Assembly: GCA_035946615.1 (NCBI GenBank)
Contig: DASYZB010000009.1
Location: 40,423 to 104,422, forward strand
Direction of reading: 5' to 3'
Length of the DNA: 64,000 nucleotides
Source: Verrucomicrobiia bacterium
GTDB taxonomy: Bacteria > Verrucomicrobiota > Verrucomicrobiia > Limisphaerales > UBA8199
The position numbers and the translations under genes are program-made. Under the pieces are notes generated by a model. The model made no database searches. It was not told the DNA's origin and saw only the letters and a list, made by a program, of their open reading frames with translations. Positions 42,953 through 51,556 of this stretch are shown here, piece after piece (within the stretch, counting starts at the first letter, position 1; each line of letters opens with the position of its first letter).

Positions 42953-45517
42953 ATGCTGAGGCGATTTCTTCTGTTTTTTGCACTAGTAAACTGGCAACTA
43001 AGGTTCGTCACGCGCATAGGAAAGCAATTCCCTCTCCTCCTTTGCAGGACAGAGGTCGGGAGAAGAGGCCCTCTGTCTCGAAACTTCTGTGTCACAGTCC
43101 TAGCGCTTGCCCTGCTCTGGGCGCCGCATTGCCTTTTAGGCCAGAGTCCTGCCCGCCAGGCAGGTTATCTGTATTTATCACCGATGCCAGGCTCCCCGTA
43201 TGTTTCCCAGCAGACGCGTTATATATTGGTCCGCTTTGTGGGTATCACCCCGGCACAGGTAACCAATCTGGCGTCAGGCTTTATCAGTGTGAGCGGAGCG
43301 CAAAGCGGATTGCACACCGGAACCGCCCGGGTGGCCAGTGACGGCAAAACGGTGATGTTCGTGATGGAGACGTATTTCGCCATGAACGAGTTGGTGACCG
43401 TTACGCTGAATCCGCAGGTCGAGCCCGGAGCGGCGGGGAATGTGCAGCCGTATCAATACCAGTTCATGGTGACTGCGCCGATGCCCGGCACCTTGCCCTT
43501 GGCGGTGCGCGGCGCCTACCGCTCCGATTGGGCAACCCTGGTTTCGGATGACGCCATCACCCAGCCACCCCCTGCGGCCCCAAGCAGCCGGCTCGCCACC
43601 AAAGCGGTGCTGATGAGCAACGGGGTTTCCGTGCCAAGCGATTTTCCACAGGTTGTCATCACTTCCAACACCAACCCTTCTCCTGGAGACCTTTTCCTAG
43701 AGAACGGTTTGGACGGCGTCCCTCCTTATACCATGATCATGGATAACAATGGCCTGCCTGTCTGGTACAGCCGGGGACGCATGTACGATTTCAAAATCCA
43801 GAAAAACGGGATGATTACCTGGTGCCTTTCCGACGATACCGGCTTTCCGGCTTTTGACCAAAACTTCAATTATCTAAAGACTTATCTCACCACAAACGGC
43901 TATCTCACCGACGGTCATGAGCTGAAAATCCAGCCCGATGGCACTTATTTCATGATCGGCTACCAGAACAGTATCGTCGATATGACCAAATATGTGACCA
44001 ATGGCTATCCCAATTCCATTGTGCGGGAAACCGTGGTCCAGGAGTTCACCGCAGCGGGCGACCAGATCCTCCAGTGGCGGGCCTGGGATAACTACAATAT
44101 TTCCGATGAGAACGGCAACACGGATTTCCCCCACATGAACGGCATCGACATCGACGAGGATGGCAATATCCTCGTATCGGCCCGCCACCTGAGCGAGGTG
44201 ACCAAAATCGACCACAATTCCGGGGACATCATCTGGCGCCTGAGCGGCGCGCGCAGCAGCTTTACGTTTACCAATGACTCATTCAATGGGACCAGTTTTC
44301 AGCACAACATCAGCGCCCTTGGTAACGGGCATTATATGGTGTTTGATAATGGCAATTACCATACTCCTCTAATATCCCGAGCTGTGGAGTACCAACTGGA
44401 TTTGACCAACATGATCGCCACTTTGGTCTGGCAATATCGCGATACACCGGATGCCTACACCTATTGGCTGGGAAACGCCCAGCGTCTGCCCAGCGGCAAC
44501 ACCCTCATTAACTTTGTCCGCCCGTATTATCCCAAGGCCATTGAAGTCGATACCAACGGCGTGAAACATTTTGAATTGAGCATGGTGCCAGGTTCGGATG
44601 CCTACCGCGCATTTCGTTTGCCTTGGAACGGCGTGGTGGCCGTCCCTTATCTCATACTCGAGCCGCAGGTGGATAATCTCACGCTGATTTTTAACAAGTT
44701 CGGAGACACGAACGTGGCCTACTACCGGATTTACGGTGGACCTTCCCCCCACCCGACCAATGTGCTGGCCGAATCTGTCACAACCCTCAAGCAATTATCC
44801 AACCTGCAGAATGCGCTTTATTATTTCCGCGTCACGGCGGTCAGTAAGAATGGCGTGGAAAGCCCCTTTTCCAATGAGGCAAGCGTCAGCGTAAACATCG
44901 TTCCTCCCGGGTCGAACCTGGTGCAAAATGGCGATTTTTCTCAAGAGGTGGTGGATTGGGCTTTGTATCTCAGCGGCCAAGGGGATGCGGCTTGGGACAC
45001 CAGCAGCAGCGGTGCGGAAGTTTCTATTGTCGATGGAGGCGCGAGCCTGACAGCCGTGCAAGTGGCCCAAAGCAGCCTGGCTCTGGTTCAGGGCAGACAG
45101 TACGTGCTGCAGTTTGATGCCTGGTCGGACCAGCCCCGTTATATCGGAGTGGGACTCGCGCAAAGCGCCTTGCCCTTTACTGATTACAGCCAGATCAGTC
45201 CCCCGTTCCTGACGCCTAACCTCGCGCATTACCGCTACCGTTTCACCATGCAGCAGCCCTCTGATTTTTCCGCCAATCTGCTCTTTAACCTCGGCGGTTC
45301 AAGCGGCAATGTCTATTTGGCCAATATCACCCTGTTCAGCTCGCCGGTGGGCGATTTGAACCTGGATGGCCGGGTGGACTTTCTGGACCTAAGCATCCTG
45401 ACGGGCAATTGGCTTCAGCAACAATCCGGGCTGCCCGGTGACCTCAACGGCGACGGCAAAGTCGATTTCAATGATTTTGGCATCCTCGGTCAAAACTGGA
45501 GTCCGGCCAGCCCTTGA
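42953..45517 (+). CDS. Secreted arylsulfotransferase-like protein with dockerin; signal peptide split by a mobile element
   Basis: An 854-residue protein. The N-terminus MLRRFLLFFAL is a signal-peptide start. Residues 12-50 are encoded by the 113-bp element plus its target duplication, and the hydrophobic part then resumes (LALALLWAPHCLLG). An arylsulfotransferase-type propeller (about 215-575) shows TDGHELKIQPDGTYFMIGY, FPHMNGIDIDEDGNILVS, and IIWRLSGARSSF. An Fn3-like domain (about 585-665), a CBM-like jelly roll (NLVQNGDFSQEVVDW, about 670-795) and a type I dockerin follow (GDLNLDGRVDFLDLSIL, GDLNGDGKVDFNDFGIL). Only homology to the sulfotransferase family is claimed; activity is unproven. 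Confidence 0.87.
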   Translation: MLRRFLLFFALVNWQLRFVTRIGKQFPLLLCRTEVGRRGPLSRNFCVTVLALALLWAPHCLLGQSPARQAGYLYLSPMPGSPYVSQQTRYILVRFVGITPAQVTNLASGFISVSGAQSGLHTGTARVASDGKTVMFVMETYFAMNELVTVTLNPQVEPGAAGNVQPYQYQFMVTAPMPGTLPLAVRGAYRSDWATLVSDDAITQPPPAAPSSRLATKAVLMSNGVSVPSDFPQVVITSNTNPSPGDLFLENGLDGVPPYTMIMDNNGLPVWYSRGRMYDFKIQKNGMITWCLSDDTGFPAFDQNFNYLKTYLTTNGYLTDGHELKIQPDGTYFMIGYQNSIVDMTKYVTNGYPNSIVRETVVQEFTAAGDQILQWRAWDNYNISDENGNTDFPHMNGIDIDEDGNILVSARHLSEVTKIDHNSGDIIWRLSGARSSFTFTNDSFNGTSFQHNISALGNGHYMVFDNGNYHTPLISRAVEYQLDLTNMIATLVWQYRDTPDAYTYWLGNAQRLPSGNTLINFVRPYYPKAIEVDTNGVKHFELSMVPGSDAYRAFRLPWNGVVAVPYLILEPQVDNLTLIFNKFGDTNVAYYRIYGGPSPHPTNVLAESVTTLKQLSNLQNALYYFRVTAVSKNGVESPFSNEASVSVNIVPPGSNLVQNGDFSQEVVDWALYLSGQGDAAWDTSSSGAEVSIVDGGASLTAVQVAQSSLALVQGRQYVLQFDAWSDQPRYIGVGLAQSALPFTDYSQISPPFLTPNLAHYRYRFTMQQPSDFSANLLFNLGGSSGNVYLANITLFSSPVGDLNLDGRVDFLDLSILTGNWLQQQSGLPGDLNGDGKVDFNDFGILGQNWSPASP
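42987..43099 (+). mobile_element. 113-bp MITE-like element inside the signal-peptide codons, CTAG duplication
   Basis: Flanked by CTAG at 42983-42986 and 43100-43103. It aligns gap-free with the reverse complement of 59387-59499, with about 15 mismatches in 113 bases. Element plus one duplication is 117 bp (39 codons), so the reading frame is preserved. Confidence 0.82.
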
Positions 45518-45557
45518 AGCCCGGCTGGCCTGAACCTGTGCAGAGGACGAATTTTTC

Positions 45558-47987
45558 ATGAAACACCCGACCACCTGTATCTTGGCAGCCCTGGCTGGAT
45601 TGCTTTGCTTTAGGGCAAGCGCCCAACTGCCGGCTGATTTCCCGACCCTCACAGTCACCACCAATTATCCGGCAGCCGTGGCGGATGGCTGCATCTTTCA
45701 AGGGGTGAGCCTGCCCGCGCCCGGTGTCGGTTACTATGCGATGGTCCTCACTAATGACGGCACCCCGGTTTGGTATCAAAAGCTCACCAATGCCTGCTGG
45801 GATTTTAAGGTGCTGCCCAATGGCTATCTTCACTACGCCCAGCAGATTCACGCCTTGAGCTACACCGGGGGCGGCGATGTCGTTCACCAAATCCTCGACC
45901 AGAATTATTCGCCAAAGGAGACCATTCAGGCCGGAAACGGGTATGTTGCCGAGGCGCACGACTTTCAAATGTTGCCCAATGGAGATGTGCTCCTGATCGG
46001 GTATTACCTCAGCCAGGTGGATATGAGCCAGGTTGTCCCCGGCGGCAATCCCGCTGCCATAGTCTCGGGCGCGGTCATTCAGGAGTTGGATGCGCAGCGC
46101 CACGTGGTTTTCCAGTGGCGCGCGTGGGACCACTATCCCTTTACCAGCCAGTGGGTCAACTCAACGGCTTCGGTCATTTCGGAGTTCCACCTCAACTGCG
46201 TGTTCCTGGACACCGACGGCAACCTCGTGGTGAGCACTCCTGATTGGGTCAAAAAGATCAGCCGGCAGACCGGGGCCATTCTGTGGCACCTGGGGGGAGT
46301 CGAGAACCAATTCACCTTTGTGGGAGTGTCGCAGCAGGAAGGCATCCGTGATTTTCAGAGCCATGACATTAACCGGCTGCCCAATGGAGATGTTTTACTC
46401 TATAACAACAGCCAGTTCGGCCAAACCGCCAGCACTTCACGAATCCAGGAATATGCTTTGGATGAAACCAACAAAATTGCCACCCGCATCTGGACTTACA
46501 CCCCGAACCCCGGCATTTCCGGACCTTTCCAGGGCAGCGCCCAGCGCATGGCCAACGGCAACACCTTTATCGGCTGGGGCGGGCTTCCGGACATCACGAC
46601 AGCCGCCTGCACCGAAGTCGCTGGAACCAATGTGGTGTTCCAGATGAAATTTGATGATACCAATGTCGTCAGCTATCGCTCTTTCCGCTTTCCTTACCCT
46701 CCAGAGTCGCAGGCAACAACCGTTTCGGTTCTCGAATTGGCCAACGGCAACAGCTACAGCTTTGGCCAGACCGGCGTCTCGATCGACGTGCAGAATGGCG
46801 CGGGCGGCTACAACATCCTGACCGTCACACGCAGCCCCTACGCGCCTGTGTACCCGTTGTTCCAGGGGAAGGAGCCGCGTGTCTTACCCGTGCGGGTGAG
46901 CCTGACCGAAAACGCCATCGTCACGCTGGGAGGGGTAATAAACTTCGATGCGCAGAGCTTTGGCTTCTCCGACCCCACCAACCTTACGGTCTATTACCGG
47001 CAGACGACCGGGCAGGGGTTGTTCCTTCCGCAATCAACGACCTATAATCCGGTCACTCAGAAGCTGAGCGCGGCGGTCACGCTCACCACCCAAGGCAACG
47101 ATTTTGGCGAGTTCATCTTCTGCTATCCGGACATTCCTGATGTCCCCTATCCCCCGCTGTTGGACCAAGTCGAGAATTACCCCGGCATTCAGCCGTATGA
47201 CGTGGTTGCGCCGGTGCTCGCGACAACCGGGAACACGTACTCGGTAAACCATGCCTTGCCCGTCTTGCTCTCCTGGTCCCCCAAAGGCTTCGCTCGCTCC
47301 TACCAACTCCAAATCTCCACCAACGCCGATTTCTCCTCCAACCTCGTCTCAGTCTCTTATCAGACTGATGCCTATTACGTTTGGAACGGCGCTGCGCCCA
47401 ATACGACTTATTATTACCGGGCCAAGACGATCAACGAAGGCGGCGCCAGCGACTGGTCAGATGGCGCCTTTCAGACCGTGCCGCCATTTATCAGCCTGAC
47501 CTTCCCCAACGGCGGCGAGGCCTTACAGCGCGGAGTGCAATACTTCATCCGTTGGAGCGATGATCTGGCGGAAAACATCAATATTGACCTCTACAAGAGC
47601 GGCGCCCTCGTAAAAAATATCGCTGCCAACGTGCCCAGCAATGGGGCTTATGAGTGGCAGCCTGGTTTTGACATCGTCCCCGGTAGCGATTACTCGATCC
47701 AAGTCTCCAGCACGACTAACGCGGCCTTATCGGCTCTTAGCCAGGCGCCCTTTAGCATCATTGACGCTCCGACCGTCACCCCAGGCTCAGTGACCATCCT
47801 CCCGGATGGCAAAGTCCAATTTGCGATTGCTTGCCCTGGCGCAACCCAGGTCTCCGTGCTGTCCTCCACGAACTTATCGGACTGGCAACTGCTGCAAATC
47901 CTGCCGCTCGATAGTGGCGGCGCCTCGTTCACGGATAACACGGCGACCAACTCCCCGGCCCTGTTCTACCGCCTGCGAGTGCCCTGA
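45558..47987 (+). CDS. Secreted arylsulfotransferase-like protein with Fn3 and KNH-like domains
   Basis: An 809-residue paralogue of the preceding gene, with a clean signal peptide (CILAALAGLLCFRASAQ). The propeller (about 45-400) has EAHDFQMLPNGDVLLIGYY, FHLNCVFLDTDGNLVVS and AILWHLGGVENQF. After a beta domain come an Fn3-like domain (about 575-640) and a KNH/Kre9-like Ig domain (FISLTFPNGGEALQRGVQYF, about 645-735). A C-terminal module ends ALFYRLRVP. It has no dockerin. It lies 40 bp after its paralogue, so a tandem duplication with divergence is likely. Confidence 0.85.
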   Translation: MKHPTTCILAALAGLLCFRASAQLPADFPTLTVTTNYPAAVADGCIFQGVSLPAPGVGYYAMVLTNDGTPVWYQKLTNACWDFKVLPNGYLHYAQQIHALSYTGGGDVVHQILDQNYSPKETIQAGNGYVAEAHDFQMLPNGDVLLIGYYLSQVDMSQVVPGGNPAAIVSGAVIQELDAQRHVVFQWRAWDHYPFTSQWVNSTASVISEFHLNCVFLDTDGNLVVSTPDWVKKISRQTGAILWHLGGVENQFTFVGVSQQEGIRDFQSHDINRLPNGDVLLYNNSQFGQTASTSRIQEYALDETNKIATRIWTYTPNPGISGPFQGSAQRMANGNTFIGWGGLPDITTAACTEVAGTNVVFQMKFDDTNVVSYRSFRFPYPPESQATTVSVLELANGNSYSFGQTGVSIDVQNGAGGYNILTVTRSPYAPVYPLFQGKEPRVLPVRVSLTENAIVTLGGVINFDAQSFGFSDPTNLTVYYRQTTGQGLFLPQSTTYNPVTQKLSAAVTLTTQGNDFGEFIFCYPDIPDVPYPPLLDQVENYPGIQPYDVVAPVLATTGNTYSVNHALPVLLSWSPKGFARSYQLQISTNADFSSNLVSVSYQTDAYYVWNGAAPNTTYYYRAKTINEGGASDWSDGAFQTVPPFISLTFPNGGEALQRGVQYFIRWSDDLAENINIDLYKSGALVKNIAANVPSNGAYEWQPGFDIVPGSDYSIQVSSTTNAALSALSQAPFSIIDAPTVTPGSVTILPDGKVQFAIACPGATQVSVLSSTNLSDWQLLQILPLDSGGASFTDNTATNSPALFYRLRVP

Positions 47988-48017
47988 GAGGGGGCCCAGC
48001 CTGGGCTGAACCCTCTC
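47986..48017 (+). terminator. Hairpin at the end of the second arylsulfotransferase-like gene
   Basis: GAGAGGG, beginning in the stop codon, pairs with CCCTCTC around an inner CCCAG-rich stem. Position fits transcript termination, though no T-run follows. Confidence 0.4.
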
Positions 48018-48075
48018 TCGTGCGCTCACTATCCGCGTTCAGCGCCAAAGTAGGGGACGATTTGCAGGTTGCGCT

Positions 48076-48678
48076 TTAGTCACCATGACCATGCTCACCA
48101 TGACCACGCTCACCATGACTCCGGTCGTCATGATCGGGACCGGCAAACGGCCCGGCTGAGATATTCCCGGAGTAGATCGCTGCGCCGTTGGTGTCGCTGG
48201 CCGGACTTGCAAACTGCAAGCTGCCGATCAATGAGAAATGCGTGAGTTCGTTACTTGTCCCGAAATGCGAGGTTTCTCTTGCTCTCAGCGTGCCGGCGGC
48301 TACGGTGTTGGTTCCCAAAAACACCCAGGATAGACGCTCGACAACTGTCCCATTGGTTTTGGCAAGGGCAACGCCGCCCGAAAAGGCGATCGGGGTAGCG
48401 ATGAGGGTGTCGTTCGTTCCGCTCACCACCTCCAAATCATCTGCTGTCAGGTTATAAACCAGTCGAAGCCCGGTCAGGTCGGTTAATCCTGATGCCGCAG
48501 CCGCATCGGAAATGATCTGCCGATTGCCATAATGGCTATAGGATAATCCCCCGGAATCATTGGTCATGACACTGACCGTGTTTACTTCGGCTTTGAAGAG
48601 CTGCTGCGCATTGGCTGGTCCAATTACGAGACAGGACGATGCCACCGCGGCCAGGACGAGTAGGTTTGATTTCTTCAT
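48076..48678 (-). CDS. Secreted protein with His/Asp-rich C-terminal tail
   Basis: A 200-residue protein: signal peptide (LLVLAAVASSCLVIGPANAQ), a beta-rich body with no recognised family, and a C-terminal tail HDDRSHGERGHGEHGHGD encoded by tandem ~15-base units. Such tails bind Zn, Ni or Cu in other proteins, so metal binding is a reasonable inference. AAAGGAAAG precedes the ATG. Confidence 0.75.
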   Translation of the reverse strand: MKKSNLLVLAAVASSCLVIGPANAQQLFKAEVNTVSVMTNDSGGLSYSHYGNRQIISDAAAASGLTDLTGLRLVYNLTADDLEVVSGTNDTLIATPIAFSGGVALAKTNGTVVERLSWVFLGTNTVAAGTLRARETSHFGTSNELTHFSLIGSLQFASPASDTNGAAIYSGNISAGPFAGPDHDDRSHGERGHGEHGHGD

Positions 48679-49071
48679 TTGCTTTCCTTTGTTTGTTTAT
48701 TCAAGCGCAGAACTCCAAACTGCGCACCGGCCAGCCCTAATAAGGCGAGACCGATGCCTGGGTGATTCTGCGTAATGATGAGAAGTGCCATAGCTGCTTG
48801 AGGGGATCAAGGGAGGCCAGCCCTAGGATTTTCCGAGGCAAGACTGGGCTTTTTACCGAGCGCCGCAAAAACCGGCCGCGGGAGTGAACAACCACGATTG
48901 GTTCGATAGTCCCCGAAGCCGATGCGAGTCGGTCGTAGTCGCGGCGAGCCGCCGCAGATTGTAGAATTGTCTTTGAATTCCTCATTACTCCCGGCACTAT
49001 GCGCCCTCGCTTTTGGATTGGGGAAGGGCTGCCGGCGCACCTGGCTCCTGCCTCCTGGTTTATCCATTAAG
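48679..49071. other. Spacer upstream of aspS
   Basis: Nearly 400 bp between divergent genes. No gene, tRNA or clear promoter pair could be supported by eye. The in-frame extension of aspS to 48922 lacks family similarity. Confidence 0.4.
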
Positions 49072-50871
49072 ATGAAACGCACGCATCATTGCAATGAACT
49101 GCGCCCGGTGAACATTGGGCAGGCCGTCACTTTAGCCGGTTGGGTCCATTCCCGACGCGACTTGGGCGGGGTCATTTTTATTGATATTCGGGATCGCGAA
49201 GGGCGCACTCAAACAGTGTTCGACCCATCGGACCTGCCGAAGGACCTGTTTGAGCGGGCCGCGGCCCTGCGCAGCGAGTGCGTTGTCCGGGTCACCGGCA
49301 AGGTCCGCCAGCGCCCAACCGGAACCAGCAATCCAAAAATTCCCACAGGCGAAATCGAAGTGGCGGTGTCGTCGCTCGAATTATTGAACTACGCCGAGGT
49401 GCTGCCGTTTCCGGTGGATGACCCGGAGGTGGCCAGCAAGGTGAACGAGGAATTGCGGCTCAAGTACCGTTACCTGGATTTGCGCCGGCCTGAGATGGCG
49501 CGCAACATCCGATTGCGCAGCAAAGTGGCCATCGCGACCCGCAGTTACATGGACGAGCAGGGTTTTGTGGAAGTCGAAACCCCGATTCTCTTTAAGAGCA
49601 CACCGGAGGGCGCGCGCGAGTTTTTGGTGCCCAACCGCCGTGAGCCGGGCACATTCTACGCCCTGCCGCAATCGCCGCAGCAGTTCAAACAAATCCTCAT
49701 GGTCGGCGGCATCGAGCGTTATTACCAGTTGGCCCGATGCTTTCGCGATGAAGACCAGCGCGCCGATCGGCAGCTCGAATTTACACAAATCGATATTGAA
49801 ATGTCCTTCATTGATCGGGAGGACATTTACCGCTTGGTCGAAGGGTTGCTGCAACGCGTCTGGAAGATTGCTCTCAACATCGATGTGCCGGTCCCGTTCA
49901 AGCGAATCACCTTCCAGGAAGCCATCAATCGCTACGGCATTGACAAGCCCGATACACGGTTCGGAATTGGGTTAGCCGATTTTACCGAGGAATTTCGTGG
50001 GAGCACCTTCAAGGTATTCAGCGGGGCAATTGCCAATCACGGGGTGGTCAAGGCAATCAATGCCAAGGGCCTGGCGGGAGCCACTCAGGGCCAAATCGAC
50101 GCCATGACCGAGCTGGCCAAAAGCCTCGGCGCCAAAGGCCTGGCCTTTATCAAGATCGAAGGCGGCGAATGGAAATCGCCAATCGTCAAGTTTTTCAACG
50201 AAACCGAAAGAGCGGCCCTGGCACAAAAATTGAATATCGCCGAAGGCGACTTGATTCTTTTTGCGGCAGACCAGTGGCTCGCGGCGTGTGAGATTCTGGG
50301 CAAAATCCGGCTCTATTGCGCCGATCTGCTCAAAGCGCAGGGGCGGCTCGATATTCCCGCCGGGCGTTTCGATTTTCTGTGGGTTGTCGATTTTCCATTG
50401 TTGAGCTTTGATAAAGAACAGAATCGCTGGTACTCGACACATCATCCCTTCACAGCGCCGGTTGCCGAGGATATTCCCCTCCTCAAAAACGAACCGAAGA
50501 AAGTCCGCGGCCAGCATTACGACGTAGTCGTCAACGGAGTCGAATTGGGCGGCGGCTCGATCCGCATTCACCAGCCCGATGTGCAGAAGATGGTCTTCGA
50601 GGAGGTGTTGCAAATCCCGCCCGAGGAGACCCGCCTGCGCTTTGGCTACATGCTGGATGCTTTTAAGTACGGCGCTCCGCCCCACGGCGGCATCGCCCTG
50701 GGCTTTGACCGGATGATAGCCATCCTCTGCGGCACTCCGAGCATTCGGGACGTTATTGCTTTTCCCAAGACTGCCAAAGGCACTTGCCTGATGACCGAGT
50801 CGCCCGCCCCGGTGTCGCCGCGCCAGTTACGCGATTTACATATCGAGCTGAAGGCGGCAAAGCCGGGCTGA
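49072..50871 (+). CDS. aspS: Aspartyl-tRNA synthetase
   Basis: A 599-residue bacterial-type class II synthetase: OB-fold (VTLAGWVHSRRDLGGVIFID), motif 2 in RCFRDEDQRADRQLEFTQ, the bacterial GAD insertion (about 290-410), and motif 3 in GGIALGFDRMIAIL. MKRTHHCNELRP at 49072 is the expected N-terminus. thrH follows after 22 bp and then ychF, probably one transcript. Confidence 0.96.
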   Translation: MKRTHHCNELRPVNIGQAVTLAGWVHSRRDLGGVIFIDIRDREGRTQTVFDPSDLPKDLFERAAALRSECVVRVTGKVRQRPTGTSNPKIPTGEIEVAVSSLELLNYAEVLPFPVDDPEVASKVNEELRLKYRYLDLRRPEMARNIRLRSKVAIATRSYMDEQGFVEVETPILFKSTPEGAREFLVPNRREPGTFYALPQSPQQFKQILMVGGIERYYQLARCFRDEDQRADRQLEFTQIDIEMSFIDREDIYRLVEGLLQRVWKIALNIDVPVPFKRITFQEAINRYGIDKPDTRFGIGLADFTEEFRGSTFKVFSGAIANHGVVKAINAKGLAGATQGQIDAMTELAKSLGAKGLAFIKIEGGEWKSPIVKFFNETERAALAQKLNIAEGDLILFAADQWLAACEILGKIRLYCADLLKAQGRLDIPAGRFDFLWVVDFPLLSFDKEQNRWYSTHHPFTAPVAEDIPLLKNEPKKVRGQHYDVVVNGVELGGGSIRIHQPDVQKMVFEEVLQIPPEETRLRFGYMLDAFKYGAPPHGGIALGFDRMIAILCGTPSIRDVIAFPKTAKGTCLMTESPAPVSPRQLRDLHIELKAAKPG

Positions 50872-50893
50872 CATTGCTCCGGAGGGCCCACCG

Positions 50894-51505
50894 GTGAAAC
50901 AGTCAATTGTCACATTGGATATGGAAGGGGTGCTGACACCGGAAATCTGGATAGCGGTTGCCGAGAAGACCGGCATCCCGGAACTGCGCCGCACAACCCG
51001 TGACGAACCCGATTACGACAAACTGATGCGAGGGCGCCTGGCAATACTGGACCGCCACGGGTTGAAACTAGCAGATATCCAAAGGGTTATTGGGCAACTT
51101 GAGCCATTGGCCGGGGCGAAAGAATTCCTCGATGAACTTCGTGCCATGGTCCAGGTCATCATCCTGTCCGATACCTTCGAGCAGTTTGCAGCACCGCTGC
51201 TGCGCCAACTGGGCTGGCCGGCGCTGCTGTGCCATCGATTGGTGACAGAAAACGATCGGATTGTGGATTATCAATTGCGTGTGCCGGAACAGAAGCAACG
51301 GGCGGTCGCCGCGTTCAAGCTGCTCAACTACCACGTCATTTCGGCCGGTGACTCGTTCAACGATACGACCATGCTCACCGAAGCCCATGTGGGGTTTCTG
51401 TTCCGCGCGCCGGACAACGTGAAGGGCCAATTCCCTGAGTTCGAGGCGGTCGAGACATACAGCGACCTGATGAGGCTAATCCGGCTGGCGATGGCCAGGA
51501 CCTGA
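50894..51505 (+). CDS. thrH: ThrH phosphoserine phosphatase / homoserine phosphotransferase
   Basis: A 203-residue HAD protein with the ThrH-specific motif I LDMEGVLTPEIW (DxE rather than DxD), TTRDEPDYDKLMRGRL, ILSDTFEQFAAPLL and GDSFNDTTML. ThrH of Pseudomonas removes phosphate from phosphoserine and can pass it to homoserine. The start is GTG at 50894, supported by GGAGGG upstream. It probably contributes to serine synthesis here. Confidence 0.9.
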   Translation: MKQSIVTLDMEGVLTPEIWIAVAEKTGIPELRRTTRDEPDYDKLMRGRLAILDRHGLKLADIQRVIGQLEPLAGAKEFLDELRAMVQVIILSDTFEQFAAPLLRQLGWPALLCHRLVTENDRIVDYQLRVPEQKQRAVAAFKLLNYHVISAGDSFNDTTMLTEAHVGFLFRAPDNVKGQFPEFEAVETYSDLMRLIRLAMART

Positions 51506-51556
51506 GAGCCGTTTTTCAGCGTGTTTCTTTTCTGCGCTTTTGGGTATCCTGTTCCC

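Noticed and set aside
48880..48960. Possible tRNA from a GGTTCGA-like stretch upstream of aspS
   Set aside because: No matching acceptor or anticodon stem could be drawn.
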